Shown: positions 8,640 through 18,552, counted from the first letter of the stretch. The stretch: 64,000 bases of DNA from Cyanobacteria bacterium SZAS-4 (GCA_018266255.1 JAFEAT010000019.1:120999-184998); one strand, 5' to 3'. The notes: a model not told the origin generated them from the sequence alone. Numbers and translations are program-made.

Positions 8640-9410
8640 CTAGGAACTTTTTTGCGAGTCTTTGCGCTGTTGCACCAGTCGACCAATACCTGATTGGGTC
8701 GGTGGCGCTTCTTTCGAGGATGGCGGCAAGGGCATTTGCGGCGACTCAGGCATGACTGGCTTTTGAATTGGCGGTGGTGTCGAACTGGCGAGAATTTTTC
8801 CCAACGTTGGGAGCGTATCAGACTGTTGTTGTTGTGAATGTCGTTGCGGCTGCGGTGGCTGCGCTTGCTGTGGCGCTGCGCCACCGGCGTTGTACGCCTG
8901 ATAACGTCCAGACATATTCCATTTGCCAGTCGTGGCGCTCTTCGCCATTGCTCTTAACTGTTCACCTTCTGCGTCTCTATGAACTCTGAAGAGCAAGTTT
9001 GCGTAGTTGCCTAGAAGATTGATTACCTCTGGATGCTTGGAGCCAAGCGCTTTTGTCTGCACTGTCAGCGCTTTTTTGTAGAGTCGCTCAGCGTCTTCGA
9101 ACTTGTCTTGCATGTGGTAAAGCATGGCCAGATTGTTGGCGAGAATGCCAACGTCTGGGTGTTCTGGACCGATTGTATCTTCATAAATTTGCAGAGTGCG
9201 CGCGCAGAGCGGCTCTGCTTGTGCGTATTTACGTTGCTTGAAAAGCACTTCAGCCAGACACTCGAGCGTAATCGTTAATCTTGGATCGTTGGGGGCAAAG
9301 CCTTCAGCGTCTTGCAAAGCCGCATACCATAAGGACTCTGCGTGCTCCAACTTGTTTTGTTGAATGGCTCGTTCAGCCTGCTCTTTATAGCTCAGCCACC
9401 TGGCGTCCAT
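8640..9410 (-). CDS. Tetratricopeptide-repeat protein with Pro/Gln/Ser-rich tail
   Basis: 256 residues. The first 160 hold about three kinesin-light-chain-type TPRs of about 42 residues (for example EYLFKQRKYAQAEPLCARTL-like and EDAERLYKKALTVQTKAL), typical of protein-protein scaffolds. The remainder is low complexity, rich in Pro, Gln and Ser with a Q-run, and probably disordered. No signal peptide. GAGG lies 8 bases before the ATG. Function unknown; no partner is evident from the neighbours. Confidence 0.75.
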   Translation of the reverse strand: MDARWLSYKEQAERAIQQNKLEHAESLWYAALQDAEGFAPNDPRLTITLECLAEVLFKQRKYAQAEPLCARTLQIYEDTIGPEHPDVGILANNLAMLYHMQDKFEDAERLYKKALTVQTKALGSKHPEVINLLGNYANLLFRVHRDAEGEQLRAMAKSATTGKWNMSGRYQAYNAGGAAPQQAQPPQPQRHSQQQQSDTLPTLGKILASSTPPPIQKPVMPESPQMPLPPSSKEAPPTQSGIGRLVQQRKDSQKSS

Positions 9411-9515
9411 GGCGAAATCCTCGGGCTCGGAACATTGTTCCTCGCTGGCAATGGGGTATGGGATCCCTGACCCTACTACTATACCAAGCGGCCGTACGTT
9501 GCGGGCGATGCCACC

Positions 9516-10232
9516 CTAGATTCGCTCTGCTGACATTGGCATGGATGCCAGAATCGCATCCATGACTTCCTGAGTGTTGCTAAGTGACTTAAACAAGTAT
9601 TCCGGCTTGGTCGCTTCTAAATCTTCCCAGGACGTTTTGCCGGTGTTAACGGCGATGCATTTTGCGTTGTAGCCTTTTGCGCAATAAACATCGTTGACGC
9701 TGTCGCCAATGATTACGACTTCGTCTGGCTTGAAGTGAATTTTGAATAACTCCTTAGCGCGCTCAACCGCTACTGCTGGGAGATCGAGTCTGTTAGCGGA
9801 ATCTGAGCCGTATGCACCAAGTTCGAAATGTCTGTTCAGATCGAAGTGGTCGAGTTTCATGCGGGCACCACGTTCGACGTTTCCGGTGAGCAAACCGAGA
9901 TACATGTCTGGATGACTGGCAATCGTTTCCAGCAGCATGTAGACGCCGTCGTGAACGATGTAATATTTGGACGCCGCAATTTCTTCTTCGAGTAAATCTA
10001 AGTATTGGTCGATCACTTTTGGAATGGCTGTGTGAATTACATCCTTCGGCAACTCTGCCGCTGTCATAATTTCAGTCAGAATTTGCGGATCTGTTTTGCC
10101 CGACATGACAATGTTCATGTGTTGCGGATGAATTTGGTAATGTTCTTTGAGAACACGTGAAATGGCGCGTCTTCCAGCACCATCTGATGAGATCATGGTC
10201 TCGTCGATGTCGAACAATACTAACCTTTGCAC
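9516..10232 (-). CDS. HAD-superfamily phosphatase (phosphoglycolate-phosphatase-like)
   Basis: 238 residues. The nucleophile and acid aspartates are in VLFDIDET (Asp8/Asp10), the motif II serine in VMSGKTD, and motif IV is GDSVNDVYCAKGY; a C1-type helical cap lies between. Such enzymes hydrolyse small phosphate esters, and the substrate cannot be read from sequence. I choose the GTG at 10232 because GAGGAG sits 7 bases upstream and the FDID strand then begins at residue 7; the longer open frame would put about 35 unrelated residues in front. Confidence 0.82.
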   Translation of the reverse strand: MQRLVLFDIDETMISSDGAGRRAISRVLKEHYQIHPQHMNIVMSGKTDPQILTEIMTAAELPKDVIHTAIPKVIDQYLDLLEEEIAASKYYIVHDGVYMLLETIASHPDMYLGLLTGNVERGARMKLDHFDLNRHFELGAYGSDSANRLDLPAVAVERAKELFKIHFKPDEVVIIGDSVNDVYCAKGYNAKCIAVNTGKTSWEDLEATKPEYLFKSLSNTQEVMDAILASMPMSAERI

Positions 10233-10371
10233 GGGCACACTCCTCAATGGCAGGAGCAATTCTATCCGACGGTAGTCTATGCAGCAAGTTGCGGGGGTAC
10301 TACCTTCAGGATAACCTCCTACAGCAGCACAACTCATCGCTTGACCGCACAGTGTGGTTGCGGATGTTTCG

Positions 10372-13269
10372 TTAGTTGCGGATTTTGTTTATCTTGTTTA
10401 GCTTGTTGTCTGTTTCTGTTTCGCGATTCACTACTGGAGTGATGATCGGAAGCGACGGCGCAACTGATGGTGTCGGCGGTGGTGGCGGTGTGAAAACGAC
10501 GCCTTCGCCGAGATCAACTGCTGTCGGTTCGCTCTCGTACAACCGCACCTGGTCACGGCCGCTGTTCTTCGCCACATAGAGCGCTTTGTCAGCGTTCTCG
10601 ATTAACTCGGCCATTTCCAATGCATGTTTCGGATATGACGCAACACCAATTGAAGTCGTGATGCGACCAAGCCCCGGCACTGGTGTGTTGCGGATCTGAC
10701 TGCACAGTCGATCGGCGATCAGAGCTGCTTCGAGCAATGTCGTTTCAGGCAAGATAATCGCGAATTCTTCTCCGCCATATCTTGCTGCAGTGTCGCCTGA
10801 TCTCAACAAAGTCTTGAGAATAGCGCCGATCTGACGAATCGCGGCATCACCAACAGGGTGACCGAACTTGTCGTTGATCATCTTCAGTTTGTCTAAGTCG
10901 ATCATCAACAACGAGCATGATGTGCTCTTTCTCTTCGCCAATCTGATCTCTTCCGAGAGCCGATTTTTGAAGTAGATGTGGTTGTACAGACCGGTGAGAC
11001 CGTCTGTGATAGCTTGATGTTTGACTTGAGCAAACAGGTGAGCGTGAGTGATTGCGATTGCCACCTGGTCGGCGATTGCAGCCACCAGCTGGACCTCACT
11101 TGAATTCCACGTTCTCGACGTTTCGCACTGGTGAACCATGAGCAAGCCGACCAATCTGTTTTCGTGCAACAGTGGTGCGGCAATCATCGATTGCGAACTA
11201 ACTGTATCGAGGAAATCTTTGAATGGGAGTGTTCTGCTGTCTTCGAACACATTGTTGATCACCGCAATTGGTGCCTCACGCAGTGTGGTTCCAGACGGAC
11301 TTGGTGAGCCCCACTCATCTTCTGGCGAGCTTGCTTCCATAATCTCATCCAGATTGATGCCCAGCAATGTGTTGTTGCCTGGCAGGATGCGATTCAAGCC
11401 GATGTTCGGATGGAAATCAATGGAATCCGAATACATATTCAGACCTTTGATATCGGTCATGTGTGGCAAGTGGAACTCGTGTGTGACAACGAGCGGACCT
11501 TCTGAACGCGGTTGAGCAATCTGAATGCGATCGGCGCCCAGTGCTTTTCCAAGTTCTTGAGTTACGGTATTGAGAATGGTGTCGAGGTCGAGTGAACTGC
11601 GCACAGAGCGAACGATGTGGTTGATCAGGAGTTCTTGCTCAGCCATAGTCTTGGTGCGGTTGTACAAGCGCGCATGTTCCATCGCCAGTGTGACGTGGCG
11701 TGTAACCGCTTCGACCAATTCCAATTCGTGGTCTGACCAGACTCTCAACGAGTCGCACTGGTGAACGAGAATAAGTCCAAGAGCGCCGTTCTTCGTAGTG
11801 ATAGGACAGGCGATCAAAGACTTGATCGAACGCCAGTCGTCAGGCGAGTCTTTCGAGTTTTCAAACAGCGGGGTTGGACCTCTATCATCCAAAACATCTA
11901 GAGATAGGATGGAGCCCTGTTCGATGATCATCTGCATGACACTATCTTTTGTGATGCGGATGATTTTGTTCTGCAGCGCAGCGCCGCCAAACTTTTCGTC
12001 CCACCAGACGTGGTTGAATACCAACTCGTCATCAGAGATATCAGCAGTGTCTTTGGTGTCCAGTAGAGCCAGGCAGCATCGGCTGGCAGAAAGTGCTTGA
12101 CCGAGTTCGCGCACGGTTGTATTCAAAATCTCGTTGATATCGAGCGATTGGCGAATTGATTCCGACAATTTTTCGATCATCGCCTTCTGGTCTTGACCAA
12201 CTTCTAATTGAGTCGCCATTTGATTGAATGCTCGAGCCAGCAATCCCAGCTCGTCTTTGGCTGGAACGTGCACTCTCTTCGTCAAATCGCCGCGACCAAT
12301 AGCGAGCGCTTCTCTAACTAATACATGGATTGTACTGGTGAAGTGACTGGTGACGAGGAACGCCAGACCTACCGAAATGCCAATCGCGCAGCCAGCCAGA
12401 CAGGTCATGATGAATAGCCAATCGTGTGCGGCACCATATATGGCGTCAGTTGGAACACCAACTACAACTAACCAACCGGTTTCAGGCACACGGTCGAAAG
12501 CATAGGCACGAGCGGTTGGGTCTGCGATTCCAACTGCTTCGAAGTTGCCTCTAGTCGCTTTAGAAGCAGCTGTGACGCTCTTTGCGTGCGAGAAATCTTT
12601 TCCTTCCCAATAATCATTTTGCAGTGTGCGTGCGACAACTCGTTTGGTGTCATCCACTACTGCAACAATGTTGCCGTTGTTTTCTCCCAGACCAAGGAAG
12701 AGATTCAAAACTGCTTTTGGGTCGATTGCAGCAACCAAGACGCCCTGCAGCTCTCCATTTGCAAGAACAGGAGCGCCAACCAGGATGGCAGCTTTACCAC
12801 TGATTGGAGCATGTTCGTAGCCAGAGACGGTTGGACCTTTGGCCTTCGTCACTTTGTTGTAAAAAGGAAAGCTCGCTAATTGAACTGATATTTTCTTTGT
12901 TGCCGGCACGGCTGTTGTGCTAAGAACAGGCTCACCAGTGGCGTTGAACAGAGTCACTTCAGTCCAGAATGGTTGTGCCTGCAATGCGGTCGCGATTACT
13001 TTCTTGGACGTTTCCAGATTCATCTGTTGCACAGCGTGAATCGAAGCAATTGCTCTAACTGTGCTCAGTTGCGCTTTAGTCCATTGACCTAAAGTTCGAA
13101 CCGAGATAGCGGCCTGGAATGTCGTGGCTCTCTGCGCTTCTTGCTTGAGAGTTCTGTACTCTTTCCATAGCGAAAAACTGCCGATCGCGAGCAGCGGTGC
13201 CGCAACGCCCAGGCAGAGGAGTAACATTCTTGTTCGAATATTGAATCGAGTTGGAAATTCTACATGCAC
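10372..13269 (-). CDS. Membrane-bound diguanylate cyclase: Cache, HAMP, two GAF, GGDEF
   Basis: Makes c-di-GMP from two GTP in response to an external and probably a soluble cue. 965 residues: TM1 about 15-35, periplasmic dCache-like sensor to about 275, TM2 about 283-308, HAMP about 305-355, two GAF domains (about 375-540 and 555-740), and GGDEF from DGLTGLYN (about 756) to about 915. The active site reads GGEEF (832-836), with a classical inhibitory I-site RSGD five residues before it, so product feedback is likely. Both GAFs end in the HQCDxxRxW signature common in cyanobacterial GAF domains. The tail is Pro-rich then Asn/Lys-rich. AGGGA lies about 12 bases before the ATG, and a TATAAT lies near 13340 on the same strand. 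Confidence 0.92.
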   Translation of the reverse strand: MHVEFPTRFNIRTRMLLLCLGVAAPLLAIGSFSLWKEYRTLKQEAQRATTFQAAISVRTLGQWTKAQLSTVRAIASIHAVQQMNLETSKKVIATALQAQPFWTEVTLFNATGEPVLSTTAVPATKKISVQLASFPFYNKVTKAKGPTVSGYEHAPISGKAAILVGAPVLANGELQGVLVAAIDPKAVLNLFLGLGENNGNIVAVVDDTKRVVARTLQNDYWEGKDFSHAKSVTAASKATRGNFEAVGIADPTARAYAFDRVPETGWLVVVGVPTDAIYGAAHDWLFIMTCLAGCAIGISVGLAFLVTSHFTSTIHVLVREALAIGRGDLTKRVHVPAKDELGLLARAFNQMATQLEVGQDQKAMIEKLSESIRQSLDINEILNTTVRELGQALSASRCCLALLDTKDTADISDDELVFNHVWWDEKFGGAALQNKIIRITKDSVMQMIIEQGSILSLDVLDDRGPTPLFENSKDSPDDWRSIKSLIACPITTKNGALGLILVHQCDSLRVWSDHELELVEAVTRHVTLAMEHARLYNRTKTMAEQELLINHIVRSVRSSLDLDTILNTVTQELGKALGADRIQIAQPRSEGPLVVTHEFHLPHMTDIKGLNMYSDSIDFHPNIGLNRILPGNNTLLGINLDEIMEASSPEDEWGSPSPSGTTLREAPIAVINNVFEDSRTLPFKDFLDTVSSQSMIAAPLLHENRLVGLLMVHQCETSRTWNSSEVQLVAAIADQVAIAITHAHLFAQVKHQAITDGLTGLYNHIYFKNRLSEEIRLAKRKSTSCSLLMIDLDKLKMINDKFGHPVGDAAIRQIGAILKTLLRSGDTAARYGGEEFAIILPETTLLEAALIADRLCSQIRNTPVPGLGRITTSIGVASYPKHALEMAELIENADKALYVAKNSGRDQVRLYESEPTAVDLGEGVVFTPPPPPTPSVAPSLPIITPVVNRETETDNKLNKINKIRN

Positions 13270-13418
13270 AGAATAATTCCCTAATTGCCCAGCTGTGACG
13301 GTGTTGCCTTATCTTGATAACCGGACGCCACGAGAATTATAATTGTTATCTAAGAGAGTGAAAGGCCTTGTCGCGATTAGTAACGACTATTTCTCCGTCA
13401 AGGGTGGGATTTCACGCA

Positions 13419-14624
13419 TTAATATCTGTTAGTGATCTGAGTTAACCTTCTGCCGAGTCGACGCTCTTCGACTGACACGAGGCAGTCATAAGCCTTCTCG
13501 ACGTCCAGTGGCACCTTGTTTTCGAGATCGAGGGTGAGGCCCAAGTGCATCGCCAGAAGGATTTCTTCACCGGCATGCTCCTTTTTGCCTTGAGCAAGGA
13601 AAACGTCGACTTTAACCATGCGAGCAACCAAGCAGGCATCGTCGAACTCTAGAGCTCGTTCGGAAAGATTGAGGGCGCCGATGATGTCGCCTTCAGCGAA
13701 GGCTGCGCAGGCTGCCGCGGCTAGCAGACTGCCCTTCAAGTCTCCATCTACACCAGGATGATCTGATGTGTAAGTAAAGGCTTTGCGGGCTGCTTTATAG
13801 TCTCGTCTGCGATAGAGAATCAGTGATTCCAAAAAGTTTGCATACAGCGACTGCCCGAAATTGTCGCGCAGGCGCTTCAGCTGTTTCTTTGCTTGACGGC
13901 GCAATCCGGCTTTGTCATAAAGCAAACCGACTTTGCAAACCAATCTGGCGCTGTCTGGATACGTTTGCATGTTCGACAGAGCCTGACGCAATTCCTCATT
14001 GGCAGTGGGTCTCGACAGCTCCGAAAACCAGGGACGCACTTTCGAATAGCGCATGAACAGCACGAACAACGTCGCCAGAGCCACATGCACCGCTACTAGT
14101 GGCAGTATCTGATTGCCGGCGCCACTCTGCAAAGCTACCTGCCAGCGAACACTTCCCAGACCAGCTACAGAGAGAAGCGGGTCGGCGATCAAATTCAGCG
14201 ACAGCAAAAACACTGATGTATAGCCAATTACAGTTGCGAAGAATGGATGCGGTTTGAAAAATAATGCAGGCAAAAGGCACAGCGCAAGAACGATTGATGC
14301 GACTGAACCAGAGAACAAAACAGGGATGACATACTCATTAGGTAGTCCTGCTGGCACGATGTGATACCAGAGCAACCCATAGGTGAATGACTTGATGTAG
14401 CCGCCGAGCAGGTCACAGGCCATCGACGTGGTGCGCATGTCCATCAATAAAGTGAGCGGATAAATGAGGAAAATGACGACGCGCCAGGCAAAAGCTCTGT
14501 CTTCATCGTTCAAATCGTCTTTGCTCAATCTGTCGCGCTCTGTCCATAACCGCCAAACGGTGTTCAGACCTACGAGTGCGGTGACACCGGAAACACTCCA
14601 CAGATAGATGTCGTTCATGTTCAT
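13419..14624 (-). CDS. Catalytically dead M50-like membrane protein with TPR-like C-terminus
   Basis: 401 residues, the same length and layout as the next gene upstream (14706-15911): N-terminal TM, a conserved GLLW stretch, several TM segments, then a C-terminal helical TPR-like half. Aligning around SFTYGLLWY versus EFHYGLLWG shows the zinc-binding HECGH of the paralogue replaced by DMRTT, so no metallopeptidase activity is expected. It probably arose by tandem duplication and then changed role, perhaps as a substrate-binding or regulatory partner. The second ATG (codon 3) could also start it. Confidence 0.7.
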   Translation of the reverse strand: MNMNDIYLWSVSGVTALVGLNTVWRLWTERDRLSKDDLNDEDRAFAWRVVIFLIYPLTLLMDMRTTSMACDLLGGYIKSFTYGLLWYHIVPAGLPNEYVIPVLFSGSVASIVLALCLLPALFFKPHPFFATVIGYTSVFLLSLNLIADPLLSVAGLGSVRWQVALQSGAGNQILPLVAVHVALATLFVLFMRYSKVRPWFSELSRPTANEELRQALSNMQTYPDSARLVCKVGLLYDKAGLRRQAKKQLKRLRDNFGQSLYANFLESLILYRRRDYKAARKAFTYTSDHPGVDGDLKGSLLAAAACAAFAEGDIIGALNLSERALEFDDACLVARMVKVDVFLAQGKKEHAGEEILLAMHLGLTLDLENKVPLDVEKAYDCLVSVEERRLGRRLTQITNRY

Positions 14625-14705
14625 GGTTGTTGATTAGGTCGCCAGAAGGATGTCAATTTGGCTTGTCATTATAGGGTTCGGTCACCTGACAAGCCTGAGA
14701 GAAAA

Positions 14706-15911
14706 TTATTCCGGCGGACCCGTAAGCTTTATTGCAATATCGATTTCCTTCTGAACCAGGTTGCTGAGCTTCGAATCCAGCCACTTGCACTCGCCCAAAC
14801 CTTCCAGTTCGTCGAGCGCCAGCATGTGAAGCCCCGCTTTATTAAGAGCTCGGGCTCGGTAGAACTTCGGATCGCCGAAATCGGGTGTGCGCTGCGACGC
14901 TGCCGTGAATGCTTCAAGCGGAATCTTCCACATTTCTGGTGGAACCGGTCCATTTTTGGTCTTGTTCTTAATCACAGTTTCTTCCAGCTGACCGACAGCC
15001 ATCAGCGCTCGTGATTGCAAAATCGGTGAGGCATCGGGATTTTCACTCAGTTCAGTCAATAGTTTTTGCGCTTTTGGAATTTTGTCGCGCTCAACTTGAA
15101 TCCACGCTTGTAGATATAAAGGATCGGCAAACTTCGGATTCATCTTTAATGCTGTGTTGGTTTCGTCTTCGGCAAACTTTTCCAAACCAGCTTGATAGTA
15201 GTGCCATCCCAGGTCCAAATGGGCATCAGCAGTGTCGTTTTCACGCATGTCGTCTAGTAGAAGTTGCCGTTTGTTCTCCCAATTTGGACGTGTTCTGCCG
15301 GCGAACCAGAGGCTTGGAGTCTTACCAAAGAAAGCGTAGAGCAGCGCAAGAACGATGAGCGCGTGAATCGTCGCAATATAAGGAATCCACGAAACGACCG
15401 GAGTGGAGTAGATCAACTGCCAGTCGCCATACATGCCCAAGGCAGACATCAATGCATAACCGATGGTAGTGCCTGCAATGGACCAGAGGGCCAGATAAGT
15501 AAGCAGTGCTACTATGGGCGGTGACGTCACTACAAGTGAAACAAGAAATGCAATCAAACCGATGAGAATCTGCACCACACTGCCGGCTAAATGTCTGATC
15601 AACTCTTGCTCTGGTGTAAAAAATCCAGATGGTCGAACGTAGCCCCAGAGCAGCCCGTAGTGGAATTCCGCAATCTTGCCTCCACTCATCAAGGCTACTG
15701 CTGCATGTCCACACTCATGGAAAAAGACTACGATGGGCATGAGCACGAACATTGTAATTCGCATCAACAACTTTCGATCGTCGTTTGTTAGATCAACATC
15801 CCATAGACTGTGTCTCTGCTGCCATGCGCTTCTAATCGTGTAGAGCATGAGCGGCAAAACAATGATGACTGTAAAGTCCTGGGTGAAGATGACTGATGGA
15901 TCTAGATCCAT
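14706..15911 (-). CDS. M50-family (site-2-protease-like) membrane zinc metallopeptidase with TPR-like C-terminus
   Basis: 401 residues. The metal site HExxH is seen as FFHECGHAAVALMSGG (His65, Glu66, His69) inside a hydrophobic segment, the hallmark of M50 intramembrane proteases, followed by more TM helices to about residue 205. The C-terminal 190 residues are amphipathic helices of TPR type (for example DAHLDLGWHYYQAGLEKFAEDETNTALKM-like, split over two helices). Family members cleave TM anchors of signalling proteins; the target here is unknown. It lies 3 bases downstream of tatC and upstream of the dead paralogue, probably in one transcription unit. Confidence 0.82.
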   Translation of the reverse strand: MDLDPSVIFTQDFTVIIVLPLMLYTIRSAWQQRHSLWDVDLTNDDRKLLMRITMFVLMPIVVFFHECGHAAVALMSGGKIAEFHYGLLWGYVRPSGFFTPEQELIRHLAGSVVQILIGLIAFLVSLVVTSPPIVALLTYLALWSIAGTTIGYALMSALGMYGDWQLIYSTPVVSWIPYIATIHALIVLALLYAFFGKTPSLWFAGRTRPNWENKRQLLLDDMRENDTADAHLDLGWHYYQAGLEKFAEDETNTALKMNPKFADPLYLQAWIQVERDKIPKAQKLLTELSENPDASPILQSRALMAVGQLEETVIKNKTKNGPVPPEMWKIPLEAFTAASQRTPDFGDPKFYRARALNKAGLHMLALDELEGLGECKWLDSKLSNLVQKEIDIAIKLTGPPE

Positions 15912-15914
15912 CGC

Positions 15915-16844
15915 TTAGCGCCCAAAAACTTTCAGCAATAAGATGGACAAGAAATAGAGTCCCGTTAACGCCGCCATAACCATAAGCATCGACATGGCAG
16001 TCGGGTCCGGCGTGACAATTGCGGCTATGACAGTGATTCCGGCGACTGCATACTTCCAGATCGCCAGCAACATTCGAGAGTTGACTATGCCAGTGAATGA
16101 CAGGGCGAAGATCAAAATTGGAAGCTGAAAACACAATCCCATATATAAAAGGATCGAACTGACGAGTGAAATGTAAAAGTCGAGGCGTTGATTGATCGGG
16201 CTTACGCCGACTCCGAAAGAGCTGAAGAAGTGCAGCATGGGCGGCAAAAGCAGAAAGTATGCGAAGGCAGCACCGCAGAGGAAAAGAAGGGGGCTGCCAA
16301 TTACGATTGGTGCCATGATGGCGCGTTCTTTTCTGGTTAGACCTGGTGCGATAAATTGCGAAAGTTCGAACAGTATGAAAGGAGACGAGGCGATCAACGC
16401 CGCATAGAACGCTACTTTGAAGAAGACCAGCACGGGCTCTTCAAGCGATAGCGCCTGGAAGGTGATGTTACCCGCTGGCTTTTCCAGAAAGACGAGAATG
16501 TCTTTTGTGACGAACAGCATCGCCACTAGTGCCACTGCTATATATGCGATCGATCTGATGATGCGTGAGCGAAGTTCGTCTAAATGCTCGACGACTGTCA
16601 TCAAGCCTTCTGTCGACTCTTCTTCGTCTTCGCTCTCGGCTTGCGCAGCAGAAGCCGCTGGAATGGATGTCGTTTCACTTGTTGACTGCGAAGTGGCGAC
16701 CACGTCGGTAACATTTGCAACTGAGCCCACTTCGGTCAATTGGGAGGAAGTAGAGCCGACCTCTATCACCGGGGGAGTGGATCCCGCTTCGGTCACTTTA
16801 GGAGTGGATTCTAACTGCTCTTCCAATTTCCCAAACTCACTCAT
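15915..16844 (-). CDS. tatC: Sec-independent protein translocase subunit TatC
   Basis: Core receptor of the twin-arginine pathway, six TM helices in the inner membrane. 309 residues. The family begins at about residue 82 with VVEHLDELRSRI, followed by the expected TM pattern and the P-x-F-E segment (FILFELSQF). Residues 1-80 are an unusual low-complexity Thr/Ser/Val/Glu leader with the unit E-V-G-S-T repeated, ending in an acidic stretch. I place the start at ATG 16844; a longer frame from GTG 16904 would overlap the upstream methyltransferase. The 26-base gap from that gene suggests co-transcription. Confidence 0.92.
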   Translation of the reverse strand: MSEFGKLEEQLESTPKVTEAGSTPPVIEVGSTSSQLTEVGSVANVTDVVATSQSTSETTSIPAASAAQAESEDEEESTEGLMTVVEHLDELRSRIIRSIAYIAVALVAMLFVTKDILVFLEKPAGNITFQALSLEEPVLVFFKVAFYAALIASSPFILFELSQFIAPGLTRKERAIMAPIVIGSPLLFLCGAAFAYFLLLPPMLHFFSSFGVGVSPINQRLDFYISLVSSILLYMGLCFQLPILIFALSFTGIVNSRMLLAIWKYAVAGITVIAAIVTPDPTAMSMLMVMAALTGLYFLSILLLKVFGR

Positions 16845-16870
16845 GGTCACTTCGAAAACCCAACGACATT

Positions 16871-17674
16871 TTACCGCTTTGCCGCGCTGCGCTGTCGGGC
16901 GCACTCAAAAAGAACAACCCCCGAACTGACAGCGACGTTGAGTGACTCTGTATCGCCTGACATTGGGATCGTCACCGACTCGTCAGCCAATTGGGCTGCC
17001 TGGCTGGTTAGACCGTTTCCTTCATTTCCGAACAGGAAAGCGAGCGATTGGTTCAATTCCAGTTCCCAAAATGGTTTTTCGGCTGTCGGTTCGAGAGCGA
17101 CGATTTTGACGTTCTCTTCTTTCAGGCGTCTAACCAGTTCTTCCATCTTGATTCCAACAATCACAGGCAGTTTAAAAAGCGCACCCATTGCGCTTCTTAC
17201 AACTTTGGGGTTGAAGGCGTCAACACTGCCGGCGGTGGCTACCAGACCAGTGGCACCAAACGCCAGTGCTGCCCGAATCATCGTGCCCAGGTTACCGGGA
17301 TCTTGCACCGATTCTGCCACCGCTATTAGTGTCTTGGTGCCTTTCAAGCAATCAGACAAGCTGTGCGATTTGATTTTGCCAATGCTGACAATGCCGCATG
17401 GTGTCGAGGTTGTAATCAGATCTCGGAAGAGTTTGTCATCAACGACAGTAACTTCATCGACGTTGATGCTTTCGTTGGCAGAAAATCCGGCGTTCAGATA
17501 TGAAGAGCTGACAATTACATCCTCAATCGGAACGCCTTTGGATTTGGCTTCAATAAACAGCTTAGGCCCTTCCAAAAGGAAGAGCCCATGTTCTTCTCGG
17601 CCAGAGCGTTGCTGCAAACTCCGTACTTTTTTCAGTAAGGAATTTGACGCGCTGCTGATCGAATTGATCTTCAT
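16871..17674 (-). CDS. SpoU/TrmH-family RNA 2'-O-ribose methyltransferase
   Basis: 267 residues: an N-terminal L30e-like substrate-binding domain (about 1-105), then the SPOUT trefoil-knot methyltransferase. The three motifs are visible: QDPGNLGTMIRAALAFGA, FLFGNEGNGL and IPMSGDTESLNVAVSSGV. It uses S-adenosylmethionine to methylate a ribose in rRNA or tRNA. It follows rplT by 36 bases on the same strand, so expression with ribosomal genes is likely. It could be RlmB-like or TrmH-like; the sequence alone does not decide. Confidence 0.9.
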   Translation of the reverse strand: MKINSISSASNSLLKKVRSLQQRSGREEHGLFLLEGPKLFIEAKSKGVPIEDVIVSSSYLNAGFSANESINVDEVTVVDDKLFRDLITTSTPCGIVSIGKIKSHSLSDCLKGTKTLIAVAESVQDPGNLGTMIRAALAFGATGLVATAGSVDAFNPKVVRSAMGALFKLPVIVGIKMEELVRRLKEENVKIVALEPTAEKPFWELELNQSLAFLFGNEGNGLTSQAAQLADESVTIPMSGDTESLNVAVSSGVVLFECARQRSAAKR

Positions 17675-17710
17675 CGCTGCCTGCTATCTGTGTGTGAATC
17701 GTACCCTACT

Positions 17711-18184
17711 CTATTTATGAGCAGCGTATGTCTTCTCGCGAGCCTTGTCTGCTTCTTTCTTCTTGGCTGCACGAGCTTCTCTGTCTGCATGAGCCTTCTT
17801 GTCAGATTCGATTTTTTCAGCAAGGGTCTTGTCGACAAGCTTCTTAGCTTGCAAAGCCAAAGCAGCGAATGCTTCTTTGTCGTTGATAGCTACGTCAGCG
17901 AGCACCTTACGGTTGAGGGTGACGCCGAGCTTTTCGTTGGCCCAGATAAACTTGCTGTAGCTGAGACCGTTTGCGCGGCATGCAGCGTTGATTCTGGTGA
18001 TCCAGAGACTTCTGTAATCACGTTTTTTCTTACGTCTGTCAGCAAAGGAATTGCGCCATGCTCTCATCACTGCTTGTTGTGCTGCGATGAAGAGTTTTGA
18101 TTTTGATCCGCGGAAGCCTTTGGCGTACTTTAGGATTTTTTTGTGGCGTTTCTGAAGAACGTTGCCACGTTTGACTCTAGACAT
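17711..18184 (-). CDS. rplT: 50S ribosomal protein L20
   Basis: Early 23S rRNA-binding assembly protein. The conserved part (about residues 1-115: SRVKRGNVLQKRHKKILK, KGFRGSKSKLF, RDYRSLWITRINAACRANG) matches the family throughout. The usual length is about 117 residues; this one has 157, with a Lys/Ala/Glu-rich C-terminal extension of about 40 residues that looks like a charged helix. It follows rpmI by about 158 bases. In many bacteria L20 represses the infC-rpmI-rplT operon, but here infC lies 3.7 kb away. Confidence 0.96.
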   Translation of the reverse strand: MSRVKRGNVLQKRHKKILKYAKGFRGSKSKLFIAAQQAVMRAWRNSFADRRKKKRDYRSLWITRINAACRANGLSYSKFIWANEKLGVTLNRKVLADVAINDKEAFAALALQAKKLVDKTLAEKIESDKKAHADREARAAKKKEADKAREKTYAAHK

Positions 18185-18342
18185 TACATCTCCTTCTTCT
18201 GATGAAACGAGTCGTGTGATTTAAGTGGCTGGGCTTGCAATTCAATTTTGAATCGTTCTGTTTCGTCATCGGAGAGGAGTTTCCTGAGACAGAATCAGAT
18301 GCCAGCACCTTCGCTCGGCTTAAGCAGCGTTTGCCGCCAGGC

Positions 18343-18552
18343 TTAGCGAAGGTATTTTGGGTAAGGGAAAAGTTCCGATACGTTGTCTTGTTGTGATTTT
18401 TCGAGTGGTGCCCAGCCGCGCAGATTGCGCTTAACGCCAGGTGACATCCATTCGTTGATGTGGCGCTTGCCAGCTTGTTTGCGCAAAATCTTACCGGTGC
18501 CGGTGATTTTGAAGCGGCGGGCAGCAGCCTTGTTGGTCTTCATCTTTGGCAT
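18343..18552 (-). CDS. rpmI: 50S ribosomal protein L35
   Basis: 69 residues, start MPKMKTNKAAARRFK at 18552, with the family pattern FKITGTGKILRKQAGKRH followed by a slightly divergent C-terminus. The open frame extends 51 codons upstream of the true start, but that extension has no L35 character. rpmI normally lies directly behind infC; here a 3.3 kb accessory region on both strands separates them, so rpmI-rplT must have a promoter of their own between 18553 and 18800. Confidence 0.96.
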   Translation of the reverse strand: MPKMKTNKAAARRFKITGTGKILRKQAGKRHINEWMSPGVKRNLRGWAPLEKSQQDNVSELFPYPKYLR

